From the NCBI RefSeq assembly GCF_018687455.1, contig NZ_CP061291.1, positions 1 to 64,000 of the forward strand: a stretch of DNA of 64,000 nt. Direction: 5' to 3'. The stretch comes from Polynucleobacter sp. TSB-Sco08W16. GTDB taxonomy: Bacteria > Pseudomonadota > Gammaproteobacteria > Burkholderiales > Burkholderiaceae. Positions within the stretch are counted from its first letter, which is position 1. Every line of letters begins with the position of its first letter. The notes beneath the pieces are model-generated. The model was not told the origin of the DNA and searched no databases. It saw only the letters and a program-made list of their open reading frames with translations. Below, one piece after another: positions 17,774 through 27,212 of this stretch. The position numbers and the translations under genes were made by a program.

Positions 17774-17810
17774 TGGATGACCAAAGGGTCATCCAATTGT
17801 TCTCAACAAT
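17774..17810 (+). promoter_or_regulatory. Double hairpin in the atpE-atpF gap
   Basis: TGGATGACC (17774-17782) and GGTCATCCA (17787-17795) form a perfect 9-bp stem with a four-base loop. It is followed at once by ATTGTT-CTC-AACAAT (17796-17810). There is no T-tract, so it is not a terminator. Its place just after the subunit c gene fits an mRNA-stabilising or processing element that favours excess atpE product. That role is inferred. Confidence 0.6.
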
Positions 17811-17825
17811 ACTGAAAGGAATATC

Positions 17826-18296
17826 GTGAATCTGAACGCGACCCTATTCGCGCAAATGATCGTTTTCTTCGTCTTATGGTGGGTTGTTGCACGCTTCGTG
17901 TGGCCACCGCTGGTTAAGGCGTTAGATGAGCGTTCAAGCAAAATTGCTGATGGTTTGGCAGCTGCAGAGCGTGGCAAAGAGGCGCTTGCATTGGCTAGCA
18001 ATGAAGCTGAGCAAGAATTAACTAAAGCACGCCAAGAAGGTGTGCAACGTGTAGCCGAAGCCGAAAAGCGTGCACAAATGTCAGCCGAAGAAATTCGCGC
18101 TAACGCACAAGCTGAAGCCGCTCGCATCATTTCTCAAGCGCAACAAGATGCCGCACAGCAAGTAACTCGTGCCCGCGAAGTTCTGCGCGCCGAAGTGGCT
18201 GTTCTTGCTGTTAAAGGCGCCGAGCAAATTTTGCGTCGCGAAGTTGATGCAAAAGCACATGGCCAATTACTTGACCAATTAAAGGCAGAACTTTGA
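17826..18296 (+). CDS. atpF: ATP synthase Fo subunit b
   Basis: Subunit b is the peripheral stator. The 156-residue protein has one N-terminal membrane helix (about 5-25). A long, Ala/Glu/Arg/Gln-rich coiled coil that reaches F1 follows. The start is GTG at 17826 with a strong GAAAGGA RBS just upstream. It lies 1 bp before atpH. Confidence 0.96.
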   Translation: MNLNATLFAQMIVFFVLWWVVARFVWPPLVKALDERSSKIADGLAAAERGKEALALASNEAEQELTKARQEGVQRVAEAEKRAQMSAEEIRANAQAEAARIISQAQQDAAQQVTRAREVLRAEVAVLAVKGAEQILRREVDAKAHGQLLDQLKAEL

Positions 18297-18297
18297 T

Positions 18298-18834
18298 ATG
18301 GCTGAATTAGCCACTATTGCCCGTCCTTATGCTGAGGCGCTTTTTCAAAGCGCTCAGCCTGCTGAGCTTGCGGGTTGTTTGGAGCAGTTAAATGAATTGG
18401 CACAGCTTGCTGCTTTGCCAGAGGTTGCTGCTTTATCAAACAATCCCAAAGTGTCTGCGGATGATTTGAGCAAGCTGCTTTCTGGCATGGTGAAAACCAA
18501 GCTAGACCCTAAGGTTGCTAGCTTTTTAAATCTCGTGAATCAAAACCACCGTTTAGCAGCTGTTCCTGAGATTGCCCATCAATTTGAGGCAATGAAGAAC
18601 AAAAGCGAAGGCGCTGCAGAAGTAAATATTACAAGCGCATTCCCATTAGAGGGTTCTGCGTTAAATGATTTGTTGTCAAGTTTGAAGAAGCGCTTTGGGG
18701 GTAAAGAATTGCGCCCAACTATTCAGGTTGACCCAGCATTGATTGGTGGAGTTCGCATTCAGGTTGGCGATGAAGTAATGGATAGTTCAGTTAAGGCCCA
18801 GTTAGCTCAAATGCAAGCAAGTCTTGGCGCATAA
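18298..18834 (+). CDS. atpH: ATP synthase F1 subunit delta
   Basis: Delta links the b-stalk to the top of the alpha3beta3 head. The 178-residue product has the N-terminal ARPYAEALF motif (about 7-15) and the C-terminal GGVRIQVGDEVMDSSVKAQL segment. Length is standard. Its ATG directly follows the atpF stop codon. Confidence 0.96.
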   Translation: MAELATIARPYAEALFQSAQPAELAGCLEQLNELAQLAALPEVAALSNNPKVSADDLSKLLSGMVKTKLDPKVASFLNLVNQNHRLAAVPEIAHQFEAMKNKSEGAAEVNITSAFPLEGSALNDLLSSLKKRFGGKELRPTIQVDPALIGGVRIQVGDEVMDSSVKAQLAQMQASLGA

Positions 18835-18879
18835 GTCATCCCTATTAAGAACATACGAAATAAGACCCAGGAGTAAGTA

Positions 18880-20421
18880 ATGCAACTCAACCCTTCCGAG
18901 ATCAGCGAGCTGATCAAAAGCCGAATTAGCGAATTGGGCGTTGACTCCCAAGTTCGCAACGAAGGCACTGTAATTTCAGTGACCGACGGTATTTGCCGCG
19001 TCCATGGCTTGTCAGGCGTTATGCAGGGCGAAATGTTGGAGTTTCCTAACAACACTATCGGCCTTGCATTAAACCTTGAGCGTGATTCTGTTGGTGCCGT
19101 AGTGTTGGGTGAATACACCCACATTAAAGAAGGTGACCCAGTGAAATGTACTGGCCGCATTTTGGAAGTTCCAGTTGGTCCAGAGTTGCTCGGTCGCGTT
19201 GTAAACGCACTTGGCCAACCAATCGATGGCAAAGGCCCAATCAATACTAAGTTGACTGACTTCATTGAAAAAGTTGCTCCAGGCGTTATCGCACGTCAAT
19301 CCGTTAGTCAGCCAGTACAGACTGGTTTGAAGGCGATTGATGCGATGGTTCCAATTGGTCGTGGTCAGCGTGAGCTGATCATTGGCGACCGTCAAACTGG
19401 TAAGACAGCTGTTGCGGTTGACGCGATCATTAACCAAAAAGGTAAAGGCGTTTATTGCGTTTACGTTGCGATCGGTCAAAAAGCTTCTACTATTGCTAAC
19501 GTTGTTCGCAAGCTCACAGAATTGGGCGCAATGGAGTACACCGTAGTTGTTGCAGCGAGTGCTTCTGAGTCTGCGGCGATGCAGTACCTCTCTGCATACG
19601 CAGGCTGCACCATGGGTGAATACTTCCGCGATCGCGGCGAAGACGCATTGATTGTTTACGATGACTTAACTAAGCAAGCGGTTGCTTATCGTCAAATCTC
19701 CTTGTTGCTCCGCCGCCCACCAGGCCGCGAAGCTTATCCTGGCGACGTGTTCTATCTCCACTCACGCTTACTCGAGCGCGCAGCACGCGTAAGTGCGGAG
19801 TACGTTGAGAAGTTCACCAACGGTGCAGTTAAAGGGAAGACTGGTTCATTGACTGCATTGCCGATCATTGAAACTCAAGCTGGCGACGTTTCTGCATTCG
19901 TTCCAACCAACGTAATTTCGATTACTGACGGCCAGATCTTCTTGGAAACTGACTTGTTTAACGCCGGCGTACGTCCTGCGATTAACGCCGGTATTTCTGT
20001 TTCCCGCGTTGGTGGTGCCGCACAAACTAAAGTAGTTAAGAAATTGTCTGGCGGTATTCGTACCGACTTAGCGCAATATCGTGAATTAGCAGCGTTTGCT
20101 CAGTTCGCATCTGATCTTGACGAAGCAACCCGCAAGCAGTTAGAGCGCGGTCGTCGCGTTACTGAATTGTGTAAGCAAGCTCAATACAAGCCCCTCCAAG
20201 TTTGGGAAATGGCTGCTTCACTTTATGCTGTTAACAACGGCTACTTCGATGACCTCGAAGTGAAGAACGTATTGGCATTCGAAAAAGGCTTGCAAGATCA
20301 TTTGAAATCTAAATATGCTGACTTAGTTGCGCGTATTGAAGAGACTAAAGATTTGAGCAAAGATGACGAAGCTGCTTTGCGCGCCGCCATTGAGGATTAC
20401 AAGCGTTCTGCCTCTTTCTAA
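18880..20421 (+). CDS. atpA: ATP synthase F1 subunit alpha
   Basis: Alpha carries the non-catalytic nucleotide sites. The 513-residue product has Walker A GDRQTGKTA (about 170-178), the conserved DDLTKQAVAYRQISLLLRRPPGREAYPGDVFYLHSRLLERAA region (given here only as the start DDLTKQAVAYR), and the family's normal length. It follows atpH by 45 bp with an AGGAG-type RBS (ccaggagtaagta). Confidence 0.98.
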   Translation: MQLNPSEISELIKSRISELGVDSQVRNEGTVISVTDGICRVHGLSGVMQGEMLEFPNNTIGLALNLERDSVGAVVLGEYTHIKEGDPVKCTGRILEVPVGPELLGRVVNALGQPIDGKGPINTKLTDFIEKVAPGVIARQSVSQPVQTGLKAIDAMVPIGRGQRELIIGDRQTGKTAVAVDAIINQKGKGVYCVYVAIGQKASTIANVVRKLTELGAMEYTVVVAASASESAAMQYLSAYAGCTMGEYFRDRGEDALIVYDDLTKQAVAYRQISLLLRRPPGREAYPGDVFYLHSRLLERAARVSAEYVEKFTNGAVKGKTGSLTALPIIETQAGDVSAFVPTNVISITDGQIFLETDLFNAGVRPAINAGISVSRVGGAAQTKVVKKLSGGIRTDLAQYRELAAFAQFASDLDEATRKQLERGRRVTELCKQAQYKPLQVWEMAASLYAVNNGYFDDLEVKNVLAFEKGLQDHLKSKYADLVARIEETKDLSKDDEAALRAAIEDYKRSASF

Positions 20422-20438
20422 GAGGGCTCGCATAAATC

Positions 20439-21308
20439 ATGGCAAGCACAAAAGAAATACGGTCTAAGATCAAGAGCGTGCAAAACACGCGCAAGATCAC
20501 GAAGGCAATGGAGATGGTCGCTGCATCCAAGATGCGTCGCGCCCAAGAGCGCATGCGTAATGCGCGTCCATACGCTGAAAAAATTCGTGAGATCGTTGCC
20601 AACCTTTCTAAAGCAAATCCTGAGTTCCGCCCTGCTTACATGGCTACTCGCGAAGTGAAGAAAGTTGGCACGATTTTGGTTACAACTGACAAAGGCCTGT
20701 GCGGCGGTTTAAATACCAACGTCTTGCGTTTGATTGCTAACCAAGTGCGCGATTTGCAGGAAAAAAACGTAGAGATTGCGTACACCGCAATTGGTTCAAA
20801 AGGCCTGCAGTTTTTGAATCGCTCAAAAGCAAAATTGATTTCTCAAGCAATCCAAATTGGTGACACACCACATATGGATATTTTGATTGGCGCAATTGTT
20901 GCTCAATTAGAGGCGTTTGAGCGTGGCGAGATTGATGCCGTGTATTTGGCATTCACCCGCTTTGTAAATGCAATGAAACAAGAGCCTGTTTTAGAAAAAC
21001 TCTTGCCTTTGGAGCCAGAGGCTTTGACTCCACAAGAGAAAACAGACCATTCTTGGGATTACATCTACGAACCTGACGCGGAGTCCATTTTGAATGGCCT
21101 GCTTAAGCGTTACGTTGAAGCAATGATTTATCAGGCGGTTGCTGAAAACATGGCTTCCGAGCAGTCTGCGCGGATGGTCTCCATGAAGGCCGCTTCAGAT
21201 AATGCGAAGAACGTAATCGGCGAATTGCAATTGGAATACAACAAGACACGACAGGCTGCTATTACTAAAGAGTTGTCAGAAATTGTTGGCGGAGCGGCTG
21301 CGGTTTAA
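20439..21308 (+). CDS. atpG: ATP synthase F1 subunit gamma
   Basis: Gamma is the rotating central shaft. The 289-residue product has the N-terminal helix with IKSVQNTRKITKAMEMVAAS, the TDKGLCGGLN motif, and the long C-terminal helix containing MKAASDNAKNVI. It lies between atpA and atpD, as in other proteobacterial operons. Confidence 0.98.
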   Translation: MASTKEIRSKIKSVQNTRKITKAMEMVAASKMRRAQERMRNARPYAEKIREIVANLSKANPEFRPAYMATREVKKVGTILVTTDKGLCGGLNTNVLRLIANQVRDLQEKNVEIAYTAIGSKGLQFLNRSKAKLISQAIQIGDTPHMDILIGAIVAQLEAFERGEIDAVYLAFTRFVNAMKQEPVLEKLLPLEPEALTPQEKTDHSWDYIYEPDAESILNGLLKRYVEAMIYQAVAENMASEQSARMVSMKAASDNAKNVIGELQLEYNKTRQAAITKELSEIVGGAAAV

Positions 21309-21363
21309 GCGGTCGGCGTTTAGGAATACGAAAGAATTCAGGAATTAAAAGCGGAGAAATGCG

Positions 21364-22764
21364 ATGAGTAACGGAAATATCGTGCAGTGTATCGGTCCAG
21401 TGGTGGACATTCAGTTCCCACGCGACAAAATGCCAAACATTTATGATGCATTGACATTAGTTGAAAGCGGCGAAAAATCATTTGCTGAAAAAGGTTTGAC
21501 CTTTGAAGTTCAGCAACAAATTGGTGACGGCGTAGTTCGCGCGATTGCCATGGGTGCAAGCGATGGCTTACGCCGCGGCATGGAAGTGAAATCTACTGGT
21601 GGTCCAATTTCTGTGCCTGTCGGCCCAGCAACACTAGGCCGCATTATGGACGTATTAGGTCGCCCAATTGATGACGCTGGTCCAATTGCTACTGAAGAGC
21701 GTCGTGCTATTCACCAGCCGGCACCTAAGTTTGACGAGCTTTCACCTTCTGTTGACTTGTTAGAAACTGGTATTAAGGTTATTGACTTAGTTTGCCCATT
21801 TGCTAAAGGCGGTAAGGTTGGTCTCTTCGGTGGTGCGGGTGTTGGTAAGACCGTGAACATGATGGAATTGATTAACAACATTGCTAAGCAACACTCAGGT
21901 TTATCAGTGTTTGCCGGTGTTGGTGAGCGTACTCGTGAAGGTAATGACTTCTATCACGAGATGAAAGAATCTAACGTTATCGACAAAGTAGCGATGGTGT
22001 TTGGTCAGATGAATGAGCCTCCTGGCAACCGTTTGCGCGTTGCGTTGACTGGTTTGACTATGGCTGAAGCTTTCCGTGACGAAGGCCGTGATATCTTGTT
22101 CTTCGTTGACAACATCTACCGTTATACATTGGCAGGTACTGAAGTTTCTGCGTTGCTCGGTCGTATGCCTTCCGCTGTGGGTTACCAGCCTACATTGGCT
22201 GAAGAGATGGGTAAATTGCAAGAGCGTATTACCTCCACCAAGACTGGTTCTGTTACTTCTATTCAGGCCGTTTACGTTCCTGCAGATGACTTGACCGATC
22301 CATCACCAGCTACCACCTTCTTGCACTTAGACTCCACAGTTGTGTTGTCACGTGATATCGCTGCATTGGGTATCTACCCAGCAGTTGATCCATTAGATTC
22401 AACCAGCCGTCAGCTTGATCCACAAGTGGTTGGTCAAGAGCACTATGAAGTAGCTCGCGAAGTACAGATGACATTGCAGCGCTACAAAGAGTTGCGCGAC
22501 ATTATTGCAATTTTAGGTATGGACGAATTGTCACCAGAAGATAAGCTGTCTGTATCACGTGCTCGTAAGATTCAACGTTTCTTGTCCCAGCCTTTCCACG
22601 TTGCTGAAGTATTTACTGGTTCACCAGGCAAATACGTTCCTTTGAAAGAAACTATCCGTGGTTTCAAAATGATCTGCAGCGGTGAATTGGATCACTTGCC
22701 TGAGCAAGCGTTCTACATGGTGGGTTCAATTGATGAGGCCATCGAGAAGGCCAAGAAGCTTTAA
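21364..22764 (+). CDS. atpD: ATP synthase F1 subunit beta
   Basis: Beta carries the catalytic sites. The 466-residue product has Walker A GGAGVGKTV (about 156-164), the GERTREGNDFYHEM segment with the catalytic glutamate region, and LFFVDNIYRYTLAGTEVSA. Most homologues have FR where this has YR (DNIYRYT); this is within family variation in betaproteobacteria as I recall it. The operon position is standard. Confidence 0.98.
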   Translation: MSNGNIVQCIGPVVDIQFPRDKMPNIYDALTLVESGEKSFAEKGLTFEVQQQIGDGVVRAIAMGASDGLRRGMEVKSTGGPISVPVGPATLGRIMDVLGRPIDDAGPIATEERRAIHQPAPKFDELSPSVDLLETGIKVIDLVCPFAKGGKVGLFGGAGVGKTVNMMELINNIAKQHSGLSVFAGVGERTREGNDFYHEMKESNVIDKVAMVFGQMNEPPGNRLRVALTGLTMAEAFRDEGRDILFFVDNIYRYTLAGTEVSALLGRMPSAVGYQPTLAEEMGKLQERITSTKTGSVTSIQAVYVPADDLTDPSPATTFLHLDSTVVLSRDIAALGIYPAVDPLDSTSRQLDPQVVGQEHYEVAREVQMTLQRYKELRDIIAILGMDELSPEDKLSVSRARKIQRFLSQPFHVAEVFTGSPGKYVPLKETIRGFKMICSGELDHLPEQAFYMVGSIDEAIEKAKKL

Positions 22765-22776
22765 TCTAGGGAAATT

Positions 22777-23193
22777 ATGTCAACCATTCGCGTCGATGTA
22801 GTAAGTGCTGAGCAGTCTATTTTCAGCGGGGAAGCTAAGTTTGTTGCGCTCCCTGGCGAAAGTGGTGAGCTCGGCATTTTGCGCGGCCATACTCCTTTGA
22901 TTACACGTATTCGTCCAGGTTCAGTTCGTATTGAAAAAGCTGATGGTGATGAAGAGTTTGTATTCGTGGCGGGTGGCTATTTAGAAGTTCAGCCTGATCA
23001 CGTTACCGTATTGGCGGACACCGCTATTCGCGGTCATGATCTTGATGAAGCGAAAGCAATTGAAGCTAAGAAACGTGCTGAAGAAGCAATGCAAAATCGT
23101 GGCACTGACTTTGATATGGCCTTGGCCCAGTCAGAATTTGCAATGGCAGCTGCGCAGTTAGCCGCAATTGCTCGTTTTCGTCGTAAAAAGTAA
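22777..23193 (+). CDS. atpC: ATP synthase F1 subunit epsilon
   Basis: Epsilon is part of the rotor and can inhibit ATP hydrolysis. The 138-residue product has the N-terminal beta-sandwich (LPGESGELGILRGHTPL). A C-terminal helical hairpin follows. It ends the ATP synthase genes, 12 bp after atpD and 15 bp before hemE, so hemE may be read through from the operon. Confidence 0.97.
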   Translation: MSTIRVDVVSAEQSIFSGEAKFVALPGESGELGILRGHTPLITRIRPGSVRIEKADGDEEFVFVAGGYLEVQPDHVTVLADTAIRGHDLDEAKAIEAKKRAEEAMQNRGTDFDMALAQSEFAMAAAQLAAIARFRRKK

Positions 23194-23208
23194 TCGCCGG
23201 TCATCTCC

Positions 23209-24321
23209 TTGCTGTTAAATGATCGGTTTTTGAGGGCCTGCCTGGGCGAAGCGGTTGATCAGACACCGCTTTGGCTCATGCGTCAAGCTGGCCGATACCT
23301 CCCTGAGTACAACGCTACACGCGCTAGAGCTGGAAGCTTTCTTGGGCTCGCAAAAAATCCTGCTTATGCTACTGAGGTAACACTACAGCCTCTAGATCGC
23401 TATCCATTGGATGCAGCGATTTTGTTTTCTGATATTTTGACCATCCCCGATGCAATGGGATTGGGCTTGAAATTTACGACAGGCGAAGGTCCAAGCTTTG
23501 ATCATCCACTGCGTGATGAAGCCGCAGTAAAGAAATTGCGCGCGGCCGATATGAATGAGCTGAAATACGTATTCGATGCGGTTTCTGAAATTCGTAAAGC
23601 ACTGATTCAAGACGGCAAGCAACGCGTGCCCCTGATTGGTTTTTCTGGAAGCCCCTGGACATTGGCTTGTTACATGATTGATGGCTCTAGCTCAGATGAT
23701 TTTCGCCATGCTAAAACAATGATGTTTAGTCGCCCCGATCTACTTCAGCACATACTTGATATTAATGCGCAGTCAGTTGCAGATTATTTAACTGAACAAG
23801 TAAAAGCAGGTGCACAAGCATTGATGATTTTCGATACCTGGGGTGGAATGCTCCCAGACGGCTGGTATCAAAGAATGTCTTTAGCCTCAATGCAAAAAGT
23901 GATTTCTTTATTGCCGCGCGAATATCAAGGTAGAAAAATTCCTGTCATCATGTTCACCAAAGGCGGTGCTATTTGGTTGAATGATATGGCGCAGGTTGGT
24001 GCAGATGTAATTGCAATTGATTGGACTATGTCATTAAGTAGAGCGCGCAAACAACTGCTTTCTTTAAATAAGCCATTAGCATTGCAAGGCAACCTGGACC
24101 CACTTATTTTGTTCTCAGAGCCAGCGCAAATCGCAAAGCAAGCAAGCATGTTGTTAGATGACTTAGCGACTGCCCCAGCTTTAAAACCAGGACTTCACCC
24201 TCTCGATGGTCATGTCTTTAATCTAGGTCATGGGATTTCTCAATTTACCCCGCCAGAAAGTGTGACGGCATTGGCAGAAACAGTGATCCAACACTCCAAG
24301 GCTCTTAGATCAAAGCAATAA
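23209..24321 (+). CDS. hemE: Uroporphyrinogen decarboxylase
   Basis: HemE removes four carboxyl groups from uroporphyrinogen III to give coproporphyrinogen III in heme synthesis. The 370-residue product has the first signature WLMRQAGRYLPEYNATRA and the second GFSGSPWTLACYMI, plus the conserved LFSDILTIPDAMGLG. The N-terminus LLNDRFLRA matches the family start. The best start is a TTG at 23209 with no clear RBS, 15 bp after atpC, which suggests translational coupling. There is no heme gene next to it. Confidence 0.95.
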   Translation: MLLNDRFLRACLGEAVDQTPLWLMRQAGRYLPEYNATRARAGSFLGLAKNPAYATEVTLQPLDRYPLDAAILFSDILTIPDAMGLGLKFTTGEGPSFDHPLRDEAAVKKLRAADMNELKYVFDAVSEIRKALIQDGKQRVPLIGFSGSPWTLACYMIDGSSSDDFRHAKTMMFSRPDLLQHILDINAQSVADYLTEQVKAGAQALMIFDTWGGMLPDGWYQRMSLASMQKVISLLPREYQGRKIPVIMFTKGGAIWLNDMAQVGADVIAIDWTMSLSRARKQLLSLNKPLALQGNLDPLILFSEPAQIAKQASMLLDDLATAPALKPGLHPLDGHVFNLGHGISQFTPPESVTALAETVIQHSKALRSKQ

Positions 24322-24588
24322 AACTGAGTAACTGCTAACTTACGAAGATTTTTTAGAATAAAAGTTATGCACAGTTTTGGTCACAATTCAAAATTCATGA
24401 AGATCCCGAATAAAGATAAACTTTAACTTTCGGACATCTCTGTAAATTATTGATTTATAAAGATTTTTGGTCATTAGGCTGAAAAAGAGCGCCTAAACAG
24501 TTTGCTGGTAAATTAACCTATAAATCAAAGTTCTTGGATGATATCCACAGACTTATCCACAAGTAGATTAGAAAAAACGAAGTAAAAC
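24322..24588. promoter_or_regulatory. AT-rich gap with DnaA boxes upstream of priA
   Basis: No gene is seen in this 267-bp gap. It holds a perfect DnaA box TTATCCACA at 24553-24561, a one-mismatch ATATCCACA at 24541-24549 only 3 bp away, and a one-mismatch TTATGCACA at 24365-24373. The repeats TTTTGGTCA and TTTTTGGTCA, and the inverted pair TGATTTATA / TATAAATCA, also occur. The close box pair just before the helicase gene suggests DnaA control of priA or a DnaA-binding locus. Confidence 0.6.
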
Positions 24589-26718
24589 ATGTCCCCACCC
24601 ATTGTGGTTCAAGTAGTTGTTGATAAGCCTTTATCCCAGGGCTTTGATTACTTGTGGGATAAAAATATCCTTGGTATTGATCCAGAGATTGGCCATATTG
24701 TTGAGGTCCCCTTCGGGCGCTCTACTTTGGTAGGCCTGGTAATTAAAGTGAGCACTCACTCTAATTTTGAGTTTGAGAAGTTAAGGTCTGTCACTCAGGT
24801 GGCACCACTCCCTCCAATGGATTCGGCAGCGCTAAGGCTCATGAATTTTGCTAGCCAGTATTACATCCATGGACTTGGAGAAACCATCATCCCCACAATT
24901 CCACAGATGTGGAAAAAGTCCAAAGAGTGGGAAAAAATGCCTGTGAAGTTAGCTGCAGCAGATAGGAAAACAAAGAAGCAAACTGGGGCTGAACTTAGCG
25001 AAGGCTTCATTAGCGAATCCCAGTTAAATGAAGTACAAGATCAGGCATTGCAAAAATTGCGTGCTTGCGTCAATGCAGGAGAATTCAAGGCCACCCTTTT
25101 GCAGGGTCAAACTGGTAGTGGCAAGACAGCAGTATTTTTAAATTGGCTAAGTGCGATCCTTGCAGATGAAAAGTCTCAAGCGCTTATCTTGGTGCCTGAA
25201 ATTAATTTAACGCCACAATTAGAGCGTAGAGTGCGCGCATATTTCCCCGATAAAAAAATGGTTGTGCTTCATAGTGGCGTTAGTGAAAAAAAACGGGGAG
25301 TAGCTTGGTATGAAGCCGTTACCGGAAAAGCACAAATTGTCTTGGGTACAAGATTAGCTGCATTAACGCCCCTGCCCAACCTACGCGCTATTGTTATCGA
25401 TGAGGAGCATGATCCATCCTATAAGCAGCAAGATGGAATTCGCTACTCTGCTAGGGACCTTGCAGTATGGCGTGCGCATGACTTGAAGATTCCAATCTTG
25501 CTATCTTCCGCTACACCCTCTTTAGAAACCTGGATGTCGGCCAAGTCTGGTCGTTATCAATATTTACGCTTGGATCAGCGTGCACAGGGCGCCGGCCTTC
25601 CAGTAGTGCATTTAATCAATACCCGTGACCCGCAAAATCAATTTAGTCCGGGTGATATTGATAAGCCTTTAGCAAAAATCGCACTGAGTAAGCCGTTGGT
25701 AAGGGCGATTAATAAAAACTTGCAAAGTAACAAGCAAAGCCTGGTTTTAATTAATCGCAGAGGCTATGCCCCTGTGCTGAGCTGCAGTGCCTGCTCATGG
25801 CTATCTAAATGTGAGCAATGCAGCTCTTATATGGTGATGCACAAGGCAGGAGCCCTTGGACGAAAACCCCTGTTGAGCTGCCATCACTGTGGACTAGTCA
25901 AGCCTATCCCGAGTCACTGTCCAGACTGCGGCAATGCTGATCTTAAAACTTTAGGACAAGGTACGCAAAAGCTTGAGGATGCGATTGAGGAGGCTTGGCC
26001 GGGCGCACGTGTCTTGCGCGTGGATACGGACTCTAGCAGGAAAAGTAAAGGCGCTGAAGAGCTTTTTCAATCAATTCATGAAGGTAATGTTGATATTGTC
26101 GTTGGCACTCAAATGATTGCAAAGGGACATGATTACCAAAACATTGGATTAGTCGCTGTCTTGGATGTGGATAGTCGCCTATTCTCGCAAGACTTCCGTG
26201 CCGCAGAAAGATTGTTTGCACAACTTGTTCAGGTAGCGGGTCGCGCTGGTAGAGCTAGCAAAGATGGTGAGCTCAGCGGCGATATTTATATCGAAACTCA
26301 GTTTCCCGAGGCCGCGGTCTTTCAGTTCTTGCTGAGACATGATGTCGATGGATTTTTGTCCTATATCGCCAATGAGCGTGATGAGGCTAAGTTACCCCCC
26401 TATTCATATCAGGCCTTGGTTCATGCCGAAGCCAGAAGCTTGGATAAGGCCATTCGCTTTTTAGGTGCGCTTAAGGGGCGCCTAAAGGCTCAGGGCCATA
26501 TTAAGCAAGGGCTCAGAGTCTATGATCCTGTGCCAAAGAGTATGGTGCGGGTCGCTGGTGTTGAGCGCGCCCAATTGGTGGTGGAGTCAGAGGACCGTCG
26601 CCAATTACAAGATGTTTTAGAGCTAATTGATCGAGCTTTACGAGACAGCTCGCAGGGACGCATTAGCAAGGACGAGAAAATTCGTTGGTTGATTGAGCGA
26701 GACCCAATTTCAATCTAA
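24589..26718 (+). CDS. priA: Primosomal protein N' (PriA helicase)
   Basis: PriA restarts stalled forks by unwinding and loading the replicative helicase. The 709-residue product has an N-terminal DNA-binding domain and Walker A GQTGSGKT (about 174-181). It also has the DEAH-type box DEEHD, eight zinc-binding cysteines between about 399 and 450 (CSAC, CEQC, CHHC, CPDC), and the C-terminal helicase motifs VGTQMIAKGHDY and QVAGRAGR. It converges with gcvH, 8 bp from its end. DnaA boxes lie upstream. Confidence 0.97.
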   Translation: MSPPIVVQVVVDKPLSQGFDYLWDKNILGIDPEIGHIVEVPFGRSTLVGLVIKVSTHSNFEFEKLRSVTQVAPLPPMDSAALRLMNFASQYYIHGLGETIIPTIPQMWKKSKEWEKMPVKLAAADRKTKKQTGAELSEGFISESQLNEVQDQALQKLRACVNAGEFKATLLQGQTGSGKTAVFLNWLSAILADEKSQALILVPEINLTPQLERRVRAYFPDKKMVVLHSGVSEKKRGVAWYEAVTGKAQIVLGTRLAALTPLPNLRAIVIDEEHDPSYKQQDGIRYSARDLAVWRAHDLKIPILLSSATPSLETWMSAKSGRYQYLRLDQRAQGAGLPVVHLINTRDPQNQFSPGDIDKPLAKIALSKPLVRAINKNLQSNKQSLVLINRRGYAPVLSCSACSWLSKCEQCSSYMVMHKAGALGRKPLLSCHHCGLVKPIPSHCPDCGNADLKTLGQGTQKLEDAIEEAWPGARVLRVDTDSSRKSKGAEELFQSIHEGNVDIVVGTQMIAKGHDYQNIGLVAVLDVDSRLFSQDFRAAERLFAQLVQVAGRAGRASKDGELSGDIYIETQFPEAAVFQFLLRHDVDGFLSYIANERDEAKLPPYSYQALVHAEARSLDKAIRFLGALKGRLKAQGHIKQGLRVYDPVPKSMVRVAGVERAQLVVESEDRRQLQDVLELIDRALRDSSQGRISKDEKIRWLIERDPISI

Positions 26719-26726
26719 AGGATGAA

Positions 26727-27119
26727 TTAAGCGCCAGAAGTAGAGCTGTATTTTTCTAGGCTCATGAGTTGCTCAAGTTCAGATGCAAGACTGTTATCAG
26801 AAAGCGGTTTGATTTTGAATAACCAAACTGCATATGGCTTTTCATTCAGCGATTCAGGGGCGGCATCCACTTCTTCATTCAGTGCCACTATCTCGCCGCT
26901 CACAGGAGCATGAATATCACTCGCAGCCTTTACTGACTCAATGACTGCAATTGTTTCACCTTGTTTAACCTGTTGACCAAGCTTGGGCGCTTGAAAGAAC
27001 ATGACATCACCGAGTGCTTCTTGAGCATGATTGCTAATACCAACCCATACCAGACCATCCTCTTCTAGATCGGCCCACTCATGGGTTTCTGCAAATTTAA
27101 ATGTTTCTTGGCTATTCAT
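26727..27119 (-). CDS. gcvH: Glycine cleavage system H protein
   Basis: GcvH carries the lipoyl arm that shuttles the aminomethyl group between GcvP, GcvT and the lipoamide dehydrogenase. The 130-residue product has the lipoyl-lysine site IESVKAASD with a central Lys, flanked by GETIAVIESVK and DIHAPVSGEIVALNE. Length is normal. No gcvT or gcvP lies beside it. It may serve a glycine cleavage system encoded elsewhere, or act as a lipoyl donor in lipoic acid metabolism. Confidence 0.95.
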   Translation of the reverse strand: MNSQETFKFAETHEWADLEEDGLVWVGISNHAQEALGDVMFFQAPKLGQQVKQGETIAVIESVKAASDIHAPVSGEIVALNEEVDAAPESLNEKPYAVWLFKIKPLSDNSLASELEQLMSLEKYSSTSGA

Positions 27120-27212
27120 TGTTTTATCCTTTAGGAATATTTTATGCCCAGTCTCACAAACTAGCTTTCAACAAATGATTCGTTTACCCGCCGTGTTTTA
27201 TTAAATTTATAT

